Assembly: GCF_000471905.2 (NCBI RefSeq)
Contig: NW_006494931.1
Span: 6,965,222 to 7,029,221 of the forward strand
Source: Amborella trichopoda
Lineage: Eukaryota; Streptophyta; Magnoliopsida; Amborellales; Amborellaceae
DNA: 64,000 nucleotides
Direction: 5' to 3'
Shown: positions 49,648 to 61,366 of the stretch, piece by piece
Layout of the letters: the number at the start of each line of letters is the position of its first letter
Position numbering within the stretch: the stretch's first letter is position 1
Notes under the pieces: model-generated
The model's database searches: none
The model's input: the letters and a program-made list of their open reading frames with translations, nothing else
What the model was told of the DNA's origin: nothing
Program-made: the position numbers and the translations under genes

Positions 49648-50340
49648 GTGAAATATGATGTGATAGGGCATCTGAGGAAGCTTACAGCCCTTCTCAGCAT
49701 CAATGACACCCTCATGCTCTCAAAGGATTATCGGATGGCTTTGGTTCAGACTCTCTCTAACCCAAAGGTGTATGAGATCGAAGTAGAACCCATTGAGGTG
49801 GACCCGGCGATTTTAAGAGGACGTATGTCAATCACCTTTTCAAAGGACGATATACAATTGGGAGAAAGGTTTCACAATCGCCGTCTCTTTGTGATTGGCG
49901 AATTATACGCGTGCCCCATTAACTGAATTATGTTAAATGGAGGGTCGGCAGTCAACCATATCCCAAGGAGGATCCTCACTCGATTGGGATTAGGGTCTGA
50001 AGATCTTACTGTGACCCATGTCACTATTCAAGGGTTCAACCAGTCAGGAGAGAAGCGAACTGTCACAGTTCGCCTTCGTCTTAAGATTGGTGAGCCGAAC
50101 AATTACACTCAGTTTCATGTAATCGACATCGACACTCCTTAGAACATTCTCCTTGTTTGGGCATGGCTCCATGACTAGGGAGTGGTTCCATCGACATTGC
50201 ATCAGTGCCTCAAGTATAGTCGAGATGGGAGACAACATACGGTCTATGCTGACAAAAGACTGTTTCATGTAGTCAAAACTCACTATGTAGATGCTAAGTA
50301 TTACTTCACAGATCTGATGTCACATCAAAAGCTGAATGTG
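49648..50340 (+). pseudogene. Aspartic protease, plus strand, catalytic Asp lost
   Basis: 49648-49926 encodes the pre-protease segment (YDVIGHLRKLTALLSINDTL, then ALVQTLSNPKVYEIE). A stop at 49924 precedes MLNGGSAVNHIPRRILTRLG, where Asn stands in place of the catalytic Asp found in the copy at 28850. GFNQSGEKRTVTVRLRLKIG follows. The distal strand is interrupted by a stop (DTP, stop, NILLVWAWLHD). This copy cannot be an active protease. Confidence 0.85.
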
Positions 50341-51120
50341 GGGAGAACATTGGTAAACATATTCAAAGAAGAAGAATGGTATGGAATAATTCTCCCTCTA
50401 ACCCCTATTCATTCTAGCATCCCCATAATTATCCTTGAAGAAACTCCGTCTTCACTTGAAGAGGAGTCCTCGCCCTCTGCCCCCAGTTCTAAGCCACATT
50501 GGCCCTTGAGATTGAGCAAGTCATGGGGATAGAATTCCCAACTCCAAAGATTACCTATACATCGGACCATCGAAAAATCCTGCATATCCCTATTTCACTC
50601 TTGAAAGAAGAAGTGGCATGCCAATCACCGCGAAACAAGTTTTCAAAATCCGGTTACTATAAGCATAGAGGATGCTCCTCATCTCACAATAGGGTTAGTA
50701 TAGACCAGTGACCAGCCACAAGTTTTCCAGTTCTTTGGTTTCGTGGGAGGAGAATAGTTTGAGAAAGGATAGTCTTCTACCCCTCAAGAGCAGAATCCCC
50801 TAGTAGAGTTAAGAAGCGAAGTTCACAGTCTACAGAGCCAATTGGAGGTTATGCGTATTACTTCAAAACATATTGAGGAGTTAGTGCTTGAGACCAAAAG
50901 CTATGATGGGTTTGAAGTGAATGCACCTCAACTGGAGGCCACAGGTCCTCCTGATTGGACTATTTATAATGAGCAAGCTCATCACATGATGACGAAAATG
51001 AATTATGAGCCCTTAGCCAATCAAACATTAAGGGAAGAAAAAGCAGTTGCCCCCCCATTGAAGTCATTGAAGCCACAACAGCTCGTCATAGGACAAACAA
51101 GGCCTAGGGTATTAGCTAAC
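50341..51120 (+). pseudogene. Conserved segment downstream of protease, plus strand
   Basis: Equivalent to 27706-28270 inverted. 50842-51123 is a 93-aa frame with ELVLETKSYDGFEVN, PPDWTIYNEQAHHMMTKMNY and EPLANQTLREEKA. Its family is unknown to me. It ends within about 150 bp of the 3' end of the antisense PMD-like ORF, with an A-rich stretch (51220-51240) between them. Confidence 0.6.
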
Positions 51121-51269
51121 TGAGATAATTATTGTTTCAAAAAGTGCTTAAGCCCAAAAAAGTGGAAAGAAGGTGCAACAAAGAAAAACGAAGAATGAAA
51201 TCATGTAACAAAATCAGCAAAAAAAAAAACAGAGCATTTTATTCATGAATTCAAAATTTTTACAAGTAC

Positions 51270-54200
51270 TGTGACATTTAAAAATCGATCAATGATCTCA
51301 TTAATCTCGGCTCTAGATATGGTGGAAGAAGCCTCAGCATGCTAGGTATGCTCCATCAGCTCAACCACCATTTTGAGTTTCCCGCTTTAGGGAGACAGTT
51401 TCTGATTCAATGGTGCGAGTGAGTTTTGATAGATCCTCAGCAAAAGAAGTATCCAAATCTCTTCTCTGAATCATCTCCTTCTGAAGAGCACTGAATTCCT
51501 CTCTTAATTTTTGCATCTTCACCCTTATTCCAAGCATCCAGTTGAAACAATTTCTCCTCTCCATCTTAAGGTCGAGCTGACGAGTAATCATAGTGGTCTT
51601 CTTCTAAGTGTAGGCATCTATTCCCTCATGACGATGCGAGATTGATGCCTCCAAGGAAGCCAGTCTGTTGGTCTCAGCCTCATGATGCAACCTTCAGCTT
51701 TCCAACTCATCCAGAGTAGCATGAAAATGAGAGAGGACTTCTGATGCATCCTCCAAAGTGCTGGTCGCAGCAGCCAACTCCCTCAATTTGACTATTGCCT
51801 TACCCAACTCAGTGAACGGTAGCTCCCTTAGACCCTGAAGGCCTGCACAGAGCATGCTTGCAATTATCCCAGAAATGCCACTGAAAATAGGTCAGGATGG
51901 TACTCTCGGGTCCACCACTGCTGAAGGGACTTCAATTTTTGAGGCTAGGCTCGAAAGAGCAGCCATATGAGTCACTTGCTCTTTTAGAGCAAATATGAAT
52001 CCCGAGACCTCAAGCACCCCTAATTCAGAGGCAATCCCCTCCCCTCATCTCTCATTCTCTGTTATGACCTCAACAAGTTCAAGGCCGACATCTCTCTCTT
52101 GTTCCCCACTCTCCTAAACAATCACTTTAGCTTCGACGAGTTTAGGGGTTATCTTTTCCCTCTGGCCTTCTTCTTCTAAGGTCACCGGTTCAGGCTCAGC
52201 CATGACCTCTTCCACCTGGCCTGCATCCTCAACAGCCAGAACCTCGGTGACAAAATGGTCACCCCCTCATCTCCCTGACCTGTGCCTTTTGGGACAGCAG
52301 CCACTTGATGCTCAACAACCCCACTAATCATAGGCCCCTCCTCAAGAAATATGCTTGGGCCCTCATTATCCATTACTGCGACCCCAATCTCAGTTGGGGC
52401 AGTAATTTCCTGAGGGTCAAAAACCATGTCAGCAATAGGTTGCTCTCCTAGGGCAATGATTGCAGCATCTTCAGCCTCATTGACCTCCATTGGAATCAGA
52501 TCTGATTCAGGACCCCGCCTTAGACTTGGAGATTGCACCCCAAGTTCCGGAGTCACCTCTCGATTCACATTGATAATAATATGGTAGGAGGGGCTGGATT
52601 CATCCACTTCAGTCTCTGAAGAAGAAGAAAATAATTCAGGATATGCAGAAGATGATTGATAAAGTACAGAAGGTGACACTGAAGGAGCAATGAATGCATC
52701 GAAAGAGGAAGAGCTACCTCCTGATTCCAAAATCACAGGAAGTTTTGCACCCCTACGTCTTCGAGCAGGTCTATCAGCTTGAGCTAGTGCACGAGTTCCA
52801 ATAGGGGTAGAATTTTTCCTTTTCCCTTCCTGCTGGAGGAGGGGCAGCCGCTTCAGAACCCCCTCTTTGAGATGGGTTCGCAATAAGTCTACTGTGAGGA
52901 CCACTCCCAATCAATGCGTTCAAGTCCTGAATGGGACGCCCCTCAGGACCTGGGAGTTTTTGGCTTTCACTCCATTCAAATACAGAACTAAGTTTATCAA
53001 AGATGCTCCACTTCTCTATTTCATGGCAAGAAATTGTGGGGAGCAGTCATCGGCCGCTATCTCTCGAGGAATCCCTAAACCTTGCCAGTTCGACCGATAT
53101 CCTAAAACAAAGACCCTGCCAGGTGCAGGAGGATCCACCACTCTCCTCTGTCTAGTCTCTTGGCGCCAGTTGTCGTTCTCTCTTTTCATGGGATGATCAA
53201 AATCTCAGTATCCTCAACTTGTGATTCTCCACCAGTATGCATAAGCCTCGGTCACCCGAACCCTTCTGCCGAAGTGAGGTATCACATACTTGCTTATCTC
53301 TTTCATCTCTTGACATGTGGACCAAGCAATCAGTATGTGTCTAGGAAACCAGCACTCTCAAAGAGTCCCAACCTCTTCTGTCTTCCGAGTGTTTATTCTG
53401 CTACGACGCTTTTCAAAAAACACAGAGAAAGGCAGCTCTCATCAAGCCCATGCTGACGGGTGAAGCGATGAGGGAAATACCCTTCCAATCTGGTACTGTG
53501 AGAGGTCTGATAGGGCAAAACTCCCCCTCTAATGCTCAAGATGAACATCAGCTCCCTGATGGTCCTAGGAGCATTAGCTCCTTCCCCAATTCATCAATAA
53601 AGGCATGATCAGTGAAGCTTCCAACTGGGAATGGGACCTGACGCATATTTTAGGAGTCATTCCCAAGCAAACTCTGAGCCTCCCCTGGGCAACGAAAGAT
53701 AGCCTTTTAGTCAGAAATCCTATTCAAGAAGGGGCATATATTATCTCCTGAGCCCTGGCTCCTGACATAAGTGGTAGGGAAATAGGCTCCTAACCATTCA
53801 TATGCATAATGGATGGGGAATGGAGTCTTAAAGTCCCCAGGGAATGCTTCTCCTCCGACAATGCCATTCCCTCCCTCCTTGCCTTTGAAAGGATTTCCGC
53901 GAGAGATGGCCCCTAATCCGCGGTATATATTGCACATAATAGGTTGGGCAAGGGGCATACTCACGCCCTCCTGCCATGTTGCAGGCCACATAGAATGTTC
54001 CTAGACGAATGCCATCTGTCCCCCCAAGGAGCACGAACTTGCATAAAAATAAGGCCAAATATGCGACCAAGAAGACACAGTCATCGCTGGTCTCATGTTG
54101 ATAGACGGGAGGAGTCCCTTTACAACTGCCTTCCCTTTCCCTCTTGGAGTACCTCGACCACTTTCAGGGTAGTCCCCGCAAAAGAATTTTACCCATTTGA

Positions 54201-54921
54201 TGAAGGTTACCCGACCATTGCTGGACTGGGCATGAAGCAATTGGTAGATCTCGAAAAACTTTCGAAGAATAACAGGTGGCTCTTCTCTCCTCAAGCTAGC
54301 ACCACCAAAGATGACAAAGTTCTGGGGTACGAATTCATCGTACATGGCCTCGATCTGCGGAAGGCCCCCAATAAAATGGATATCTAGCAAAGAGATTCCT
54401 ACTTCCCCATGTCAAAGAAGCCGGGTATTGCTAATGTGGCTCCATGTCTCGATAAATACCTTGACAGTGTTGGAGCACAGATCATAATAGTTGGTCGACC
54501 ATTGAACCGTTGCTAGCAGAGAAGCACGTTCAAGAATGTTTCTATGGGACACTAACACCAAAAATTGGTGCTCCCCTTGTATATGAAGGCCTTTCCCTAA
54601 CCACTTTAGCCCCTTTGGTTTCACCATTCGCTTTCCTAGGGTAGGCAACTTCTCTCTAGAAGCTATGTTCCTATGCATACAATGAAGAAGCACCACCCCT
54701 TCTTCAATACTGACATTGTCGTCATTGTCCTCTTAAACTTCAAAATGAACTAGGTCAGTGATAAAAGTAACACTGAGAGGCCACTCTGGTTTGCATACTG
54801 GCTCTGTCAGCCAAATGGGCTTGCCCTTGACTAAAGCCTCACCGGTGAATTCATGGGTACCGACCTCTCCTCCTCTTGAAAGGTTCTTTATGTCACGATT
54901 TTGGTAAGAAGACTCAGCCAT
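51270..54921 (-). pseudogene. Plant mobile domain (PMD)-like antisense ORF, copy 2
   Basis: Conceptual start ATG at 54921 (MAESSYQNRD). N-terminal segments at 54733-54921 and 54412-54696, then GRVTFIKWVKFFCGDYPESG (54001-54390). The PMD-like core (53707-54070) has YLALFLCKFVLLGG, GTFYVACNMAGG, MCNIYRGLGAISRG and FPIHYAYEWLGAYFP. A linker follows, then a Ser/Glu-rich part (52182-52910, GGSSSSFDAFIAPSVSP) and a coiled-coil-like C-terminus (51361-51591), continuing in another frame to about 51270 (INEIIDRFL). Domain order is identical to copy 1 (36250-39802). At least five frame breaks. PMD proteins have been found both as host silencing factors and within plant transposons. Confidence 0.67.
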
Positions 54922-56640
54922 TATAAAAGGGCTCAAGGATTCACCCCGAAATGAAAATTACTAAAGGCACTGGATAAGCGTCGGCTGTGTATTCAGTGGT
55001 TAAAGTGTCAGCTGTATTGTCAGAGATCTAGCACCGATTGTGTTTCAAAAAGCCTAACGTCGATGGCATTTACGAAAGTCTAGCTCCAGCTGTGATTTCA
55101 AAAGCTTTTCGCCGGCTGTGTCTGTTAATGTTTAGTGCTGACTGTGTTTACCAAATGCCTGCCACCGGCTGTGATCATCAATGCTTAGCGCAGACTGTGT
55201 TTGTCACCGTCTACTGCGGGCTATGTCTTCAAAATACAATTACCACTGGGGTTTAAATCTCCCACAGTTGTTATAGATTACTGGCCTTGCATGTATGGAA
55301 TGATGACCGTTCACCTTCTCGCAACCACCCACCTTCAGGTACGGTTCCTTTCCTCGCACCATTCAGATTCCCATTGAAAACTCCCTTTTGTAGCCGGAAC
55401 TCTTCGACTTCCTTCAAGTTGCCAGGAAACCACAAGTACCCATCGAAAAAGTATCAAAAGCTGTAGGAAAGCCCAGAGCAGCCCTCTGTTGCAATTTCTG
55501 CCCTCTCTTCCCTTTGCCAGAACTCTCAAAACGACCACCAGATTTCCCCTCCTCCTTGAAAAACTCCCTGTGCTGGCCGGGAAACTCATGCAACTCCAAT
55601 GAAATCTTGCCTCCTTTCCTACGGGCATCTCCTTGCTCGACTAAAGCCTCCTTTTCTTTCTGGCAAACCTCCTGCTAACCCTTGTCGGAACACTCTATGT
55701 TTGTCGAAGCTCCTTGTCGAAAATCTCTTTCTCATTGTTAAAACAAAATTCACCTTAAGTTTGTTCACCCTTCGGTGAAAAACAGAGAAAATGGGGTTTA
55801 CCCCTTTTTATTGCTGATGCTTTCCTCAAATGCCTCTCACAAACTAGAAATCCTAGTCATGTCTAAGAAGGCCAAACGTCAATGGACTGGACCGGGTCAA
55901 GTTCTGACCCAAGACTCTAGGCAAGTTTTCCCATCACCCATGAAATCCCATGTGACAGAGGCCACCGGGTTGAGCTCGGGTCAGAGCCCGAACATTAACC
56001 CACACCCAGCACCAGCTATGTTGTCAAAACTACCTAGCGCCGGCGGTGTTTTCAGTAACCCCAGCGCTGGTTGTGTTCTCAACTACTCAGTGTTGGCTGT
56101 GTTCAAATGATGGCATGAGCTGTGCTCAGTGCCGGCTGCATTTTCAACAACCCAGTGTCGGTTGTGTGTCCAAGAAATAACGTTCATTGTGCTTAGTGCC
56201 GGTTGTGTTCTAAATAGTGCATTGTCACATGCCCCATGCTAAAAGTCGTGTGTCTTATTATTGTCATCCCTAGTGCAACCCATGACTTATTATCCCCAGT
56301 GGAGTGGTACTTTGGTTGTTCTACCCCAGCCATGACTTCTCATTACTAGTAGGAGTCATACTTGTACTGCAACTCATTATCCCCAGTTGAGTTAGGATCA
56401 TTTTTACTACTGCAACCACTAGTGGGTCTGCCTCACACCTAGGAGTCAAGTACCATTTTTCACCCCCTAGGAGTCACAATTGCCCTCGAATCCCCAGTGA
56501 AGTCTTCTTTCATTTTTCATCCCTCGTCTGGCCACCATCTCCATCTGAGTCCTCTACTTGTGTATGGCATTAACCATTTTATCCCTAGGGAGTCAAATTG
56601 CCATCCACAGACCTATTCCCCATGGAACAACCCTACATGG
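54922..56640. other. GCGCCGG-motif cluster and upstream flank of PMD-like copy 2
   Basis: 54970-55250 is a run of TAGCGCCGGCTGTG-type motifs. 55300-55800 is the counterpart of 40330-40800. 55857 carries an ATG aligned with 40878. 56000-56220 again has CAGCGCTGGTTGTG / CAGTGTCGGTTGTG motifs. 56270-56640 has TTATCCCCAGTGGAGT phrases and a TATCCCTAGGGAGTCA block equivalent to 41350-41560. No gene. Confidence 0.65.
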
Positions 56641-58254
56641 CGACCAACACAATGGTCTAGATGCACGACCCTAAACTAAATAGTCCAAACTATATGACCT
56701 TAAACTTTAGCGGAGGTCTAGTTGCATGACCTTAACCTGCATGGTCCTAGCTGCATGACTTTAAACTGCATAGCTATGATCCAAGCTATATGACTTTAAA
56801 TTATAGTACACATCCTGACCGCATGACGATAAACTGCTTAGCACAGGTCCTGGAGGCATGACCCTAAACACACCTTCACAATAAATAAATAAAAAGGAAA
56901 AAAATACAATAATAACAGGCAAGGTGTACACCTGAACAGGGGAATGCCATGAGTAAAAATGACGGACGGGCATGGTCATGAAACCATAAGTAAAAGAGTT
57001 CCGTGAAAATAAATATCCAAGCACGGTAAAAACCCAAAAGGGCATCATGAGTAAAGATAGAAAAATAAGGGTGCACATGGGATAGAAAAATAAGGGTGGA
57101 CAAGGCCGTAAAGTCATGGGTAAAAGAGCCCGAAATGAAAGGAAGTTGGTGAAAACTGTCTTTTTGGCACCTCTTCCCAAGTTCAAGTGAAAATCCACAA
57201 AGTACGTTTGGACCAATAAATAAGTTGCTGCAACACTCACCTCTACAGGTGGCTTCAGCTTGCATTTCAAAGAAAAATTTCTGATGTTACAATACCAGGA
57301 CTCAAAAATACAAGCTTCAAGGAAAAGATTCCGACAGCCTGAGTCCACTTATGAATAGGACTCGAAGGACAAAAGATGCGCTAAGAAGGTAGGACAAGTC
57401 TCATGAACAAGAGCATCATTCATAAGAGGTTACTAAATGCACTCCAAGATGCCGAAGAAGCCCCAAGAAAGCTAAGTGAGCCATGACTTTGTACCTGTTA
57501 TGCGAGACTGCTAAAGTGGGTTGGGGTTATACCCAAAGCCGGTCACCTCGATAAACTGAGGTACCCTACCCACAAAGGAATAACAGGTGCACAACGAAAA
57601 TGAGCGTCAACAAAAGGTTCTTCAGCAGACTATCCAGAACAAAGAAACCAGAAAGTCACTATGACAAATCAAAGATGCCTCAAGAAGGCTAAGTCAGCCA
57701 TGACTTTGGACCTGTTACGCGAGACTGCTAGCCGTGGGTAGGGGTTATACTCAAAGCCAGTCACCTCGATAATATGAAGTACCTTGCCGGCCAAGGAATA
57801 TCTGGTGCCCAATGTAGACGATCACCGATCAAAGGCTCTTTTGTTGTCCATCCAAGACAAAGAAACCCAGGCCAAATAAGAACAATGCCCGTCACCATGG
57901 CACTCAATTTCCAGATGCGCCTGATTCTGACTAACAAGGTCCGTACAAAATCCTCAACTTCAGAATCATAGATTGTCCCTTGAGGGTGAGGACTTCAACA
58001 GAATCCCTCAAAAAAGTCTCTTCTCCCCCTAATGTCTCCACGGATGGACCTGTACATTGCATCCAAAAGTCTGAGCATCCTAGTTTTAGCATTGCGTGAA
58101 TCTCCTCGGTGTTCATGTGATCCTATGGCTAGGAAGAAAAAAGTAATAAAGCCAAAAGGAATTTTTTGAATGTTGTCCTTCTCGCGTCTCTAGACGCACA
58201 ACATTCGGTAGGGAAAGCTGTTCGAACACATTTTTCAGCACCTTGGTCCCTGAT
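56641..58254. other. Degenerate minisatellite and terminal non-coding block, third copy
   Basis: 56650-56850 holds a few ~35-bp units (GACCCTAAACTAAATAGTCC, CTTAAACTTTAGCGG), far fewer than in the other two copies. 56880-57345 equals 42840-43260, with a local duplication of AAAAATAAGGGTGxACA near 57060-57100. 57480-57570 and 57680-57790 are a ~200-bp tandem duplication (GCCATGACTTTGxACCTGTT). 57870-58240 equals 43540-43965. No gene. Confidence 0.62.
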
Positions 58255-58540
58255 GCAGAAACAGGAGAATACAGGCCAAGGGAGGTGATTCCGAACCTGG
58301 TTTACGACTGTGAGGCTTTCTTCGTAATGTAAGAGGGTGGCCACACAAGACAGCCCGAGTAAGTCCTGAACCCACCTTAAATTCCTCTCTCATCAGTTGG
58401 TCTACCTGCCCTTACTCCTAAGAAAGGTTCTCAAGAGAGCGATCTCAAAGTCCCAAGTTCTGATGAAACCCGAGACTCATGCCGCCAGATCATTCAAATC
58501 TAGAGGGCGATATCGAGGCACCTAACCAAGCACTTGAAAC
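58255..58540 (+). repeat. Block shared with 47290-47590
   Basis: Same orientation and same landmarks as the putative leader at 47290-47590, from GAGAATACAGGCCAAGGG to GATATCGAGGCACCTAACCA. A leader-like block downstream of a tail block could mark an element boundary or a rearrangement. Confidence 0.65.
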
Positions 58541-59330
58541 ACACTCCAATTCTAACCCCTGTGCCATCAAAACATTTCGGCCCCTATTTCATACACAAAA
58601 AATTATGGCCCCTGTGCCATCCAAAAAACTCTGGCTCCTATGTCATCCAAAATAATTTCGACCCTCGTGCCATCAAAAAATCCGACCCCTGTGCCATCCA
58701 AAAAATTCCGGCCCTTATGCCATCAAAAACAATTCCGACCCCTATGCCATCAAAATATTCCAGCCCCTGTGACATCCAAAAAAATATTCTGGCCCCTGTG
58801 CCATCCAAAACATTCTGGCCCCAGTGCCACCCACCAACATTAATCATCAACTTGCCGGGTGAAGTCTCCTCTACAAAGAGAACCCCTCAGATCCCCTACC
58901 TATTAAGTCTAGACTATTTGGTACATGCCAAACAAAAATCTTGACCAAATAGGATGGGAACCAAAGAGGCACCTTGCTTGTCAAAACAAACCCATCACCA
59001 AGAGATTCCAATTTCGACCCCTATGGCACCGCAATGAAATTCCCGCCCCTGTGCCATCCAGAAAACAATTCTGGCCCTTTTGCTATCAAAAGAAAGAAAA
59101 ACTCAGCCCCTGTGTCGTCCAAAAAAAATCCGACCCTAGTGCCCTCCACCAACATCAATTATCAACAAGCAGGGTGAAGTCTCCTCAACAAAGAGACCAC
59201 CTTAGGAACCCCTCCCTAAGAAGTCTAGGCTCTACAGTACAGGCCACACAAAAATTCCCCAACTGAACTAGTAGGACGGGAACCAAAGAGGTACCCTGCT
59301 TGTCAAAACAAACCCACCACCATGAGCTTC
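58541..59330 (+). repeat. ~28-bp minisatellite with superimposed ~323-bp duplication
   Basis: 58550-58830 and 59010-59150 consist of units around CCCCTGTGCCATCCAAAA. The spacer after each run (58825-58995 and 59148-59325) is also duplicated: CCACCAACAT, GGGTGAAGTCTCCTC, GGGAACCAAAGAGG and TTGTCAAAACAAACCC occur in both. So a minisatellite plus unique spacer was itself duplicated in tandem. ORFs here are repeat readings. Confidence 0.88.
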
Positions 59331-59560
59331 CATTGGTCAGGGATAAACCCCACAAAAAAAGCCACCCACCAACTGGAGCACCAAATATTTTTAGCCAAGT
59401 GGGGATAATGCCCATCAAAAGGCACTCATCGACTCCCTTTTTCTTTTAGCCAGGTCGGGATAACGCCCCACAAAAGGTACCCGCTGACTCCCCTTTTTAC
59501 CGACTAGGTTGGGATAAAGCCCACAAAAAAGGCACCCACCAACTGGAACACCAGGAGTTC
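59331..59560 (+). repeat. ~56-bp tandem repeat, about 4 units
   Basis: GGGATAA followed by CCCCACAAAA or CCCATCAAAA recurs near 59340, 59401, 59457 and 59513, each followed by GGCACCCACC- or GGTACCCGCTGACTCC-type words. Confidence 0.82.
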
Positions 59561-59839
59561 TTGTTGATACGGAGTCGTAAGCTCACACAAGACAGTCTAT
59601 CAGCACAATCTCCCAAAAAATGGATTCTAACAAAAGAAAGAGAAAGCCCCTCAACAAGGCACCAGTTCGCTAGAAGCCACTTTGGTCACCCCACGGTAAA
59701 GGGAAAAGCTCAACAAGGTCTACCCCTCAAGGACTGCGCCGATGCTGGTGATCAAGAAAACAAATATTTGTTGAGAGGAAATAAACACATCTTAGTGAGG
59801 ACTCGCCACATGAACTTCGACGATAAAGTTTTCACTCCG

Positions 59840-61160
59840 AATGTTGCACTTCTCGCTTCTCTCGAAGCTCAACATCTGTCGGGGCAAGTTGTTATACGTC
59901 ATTTTTTAGGTACTTAAATCTCCTAAGAAAATAAGGATAAATCCGGCAACAGCCTATCCCTATGGGTACAGGTCGAAATTGTGTCATAAAATAAAGCCTC
60001 GAGACATATGGCCTGGGTACGGTGCCATTGCACCAAGGAAGTACCTGAAAACTATAGCCCTATGCTAGCCGTTTTAAAACTTTACCAGACCATTGCCATC
60101 GAATTTAGAATGTCAAAAAACCCACGGGGACCAAATTTGGGCTCAATCGAACCACCTGAAAGGAGTCTATGCCCAATGCAGGCTAGCAGCAGGCGGGTTT
60201 CACACTATCATGGTGTGGCTTCACTGAACCAATCCCCAAGCATGACAACTGCAACTTCATGTTTTGGGAGCAACTTCGAGGACCCATGGCACCTTCCGCT
60301 GAAACTAAAAAAGGTCCAGATGCATATATGTTCTAGATCACGTCCGCCTAGCCATTTTGACCTAAGGCATGCACTGTGGCGCGACCTAGAGTTACTCTTC
60401 TCCTAAAACGAAGGTGCCCGCAAAACCAAAAAAGCCAAGATTTAAGAAGAAGCCTCCAATCTAGTGAAGCACAACTCGACATCCAAACATCGGATCACCA
60501 CGGGGTTGAGTTCAATGCAATCACATCTTATAACTCTTGCTTTTGGTCCAAGGTCCGATGGATGCAAGGCCCCAGGTCACAGAAGAAGCCAATCTACTCT
60601 GTTACCGAAATCCCTCTTTCCAATGTCCTCCCAAATTAAGTAAAATGCAAATCAGAACTGAATCAGCCCAGACTTAAATGATTCTGACTATCTCCTCTCT
60701 CGTTTGCAAGAAGAGTCAAGAGCCAGAACATTGCAGGGCGAGGTGCGTTGGAGAACAAAGTTCACAAATCTGATCGAACTTCCACCCCGTGGGAAAAGGT
60801 CACCCCAGTACGATTAAAGGGCATCAAAATGCTCAGAGTTGCAAGGACATCGAAGATCTGCTGACAAATCATCTGAACCATCACCACAAGTTACAGAAAA
60901 AGCTTCAAAGATCTGACCATGGCAGAACAACCTGATTGCATGGACAACTTCATCATCAGTGGAAAAGATCTCAGAGACATTTTGGTCATTACGGCTAATT
61001 TCAGGAGTTATTACTAATTTCTTAACTTGTAATTAAGCTTTTTTTTTAAGCATTCACCCTTATTTGGTGAATCATCTATATAAGCAATCTTAAGTCACTT
61101 GTAAACGAGGCTGGAAAAACCTTTGGGCAAGGTATTTACCCATTATAAAACAAAGACAAT
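59840..61160 (+). repeat. LTR-like promoter region, copy 2
   Basis: Counterpart of 43881-45300 (see that entry). 59561-59840 just before it carries a plus-strand ORF without family resemblance. If the two regions are an LTR pair, they enclose the gag-protease and antisense PMD-like genes. The pair has diverged a good deal. Borders are not defined. Confidence 0.48.
61077..61084 (+). promoter_or_regulatory. TATA box in LTR-like region, copy 2
   Basis: TATATAAG in CTATATAAGC, followed by TTGTAAAC and AAAACCTTTGGG. It lies 15844 bp from the equivalent TATA box at 45233. Confidence 0.55.
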
Positions 61161-61320
61161 ACATCTGTTCCTCTTTTTCTTTGCTTTTGAGTCCTTAGTT
61201 CCATCAAGAGAAGAGACAAAACTTGGACAGAGCAAATACCCTTGAGTGCGTGGGCCTGTAAACACCTCCGAGTGTGTGGACGCCTCCTTCCTCTTTCCTA
61301 AATTGGGTCACACACCAACC

Positions 61321-61366
<46 letters not shown>

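Larger units (their letters stand above)
47640..51120 (+). mobile_element. Tat-like gag-protease region without pol, plus strand
   Basis: Inverted homologue of 27706 to about 31000. It starts within gag (the Retrotrans_gag part seen in the other copy is missing), passes through knuckle, basic patch, spacer and protease, and ends with the conserved post-protease segment. No RT, RNase H or integrase follows; the next sequence is the 3' end of an antisense PMD-like ORF. Stops and frameshifts are present throughout. Confidence 0.8.
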
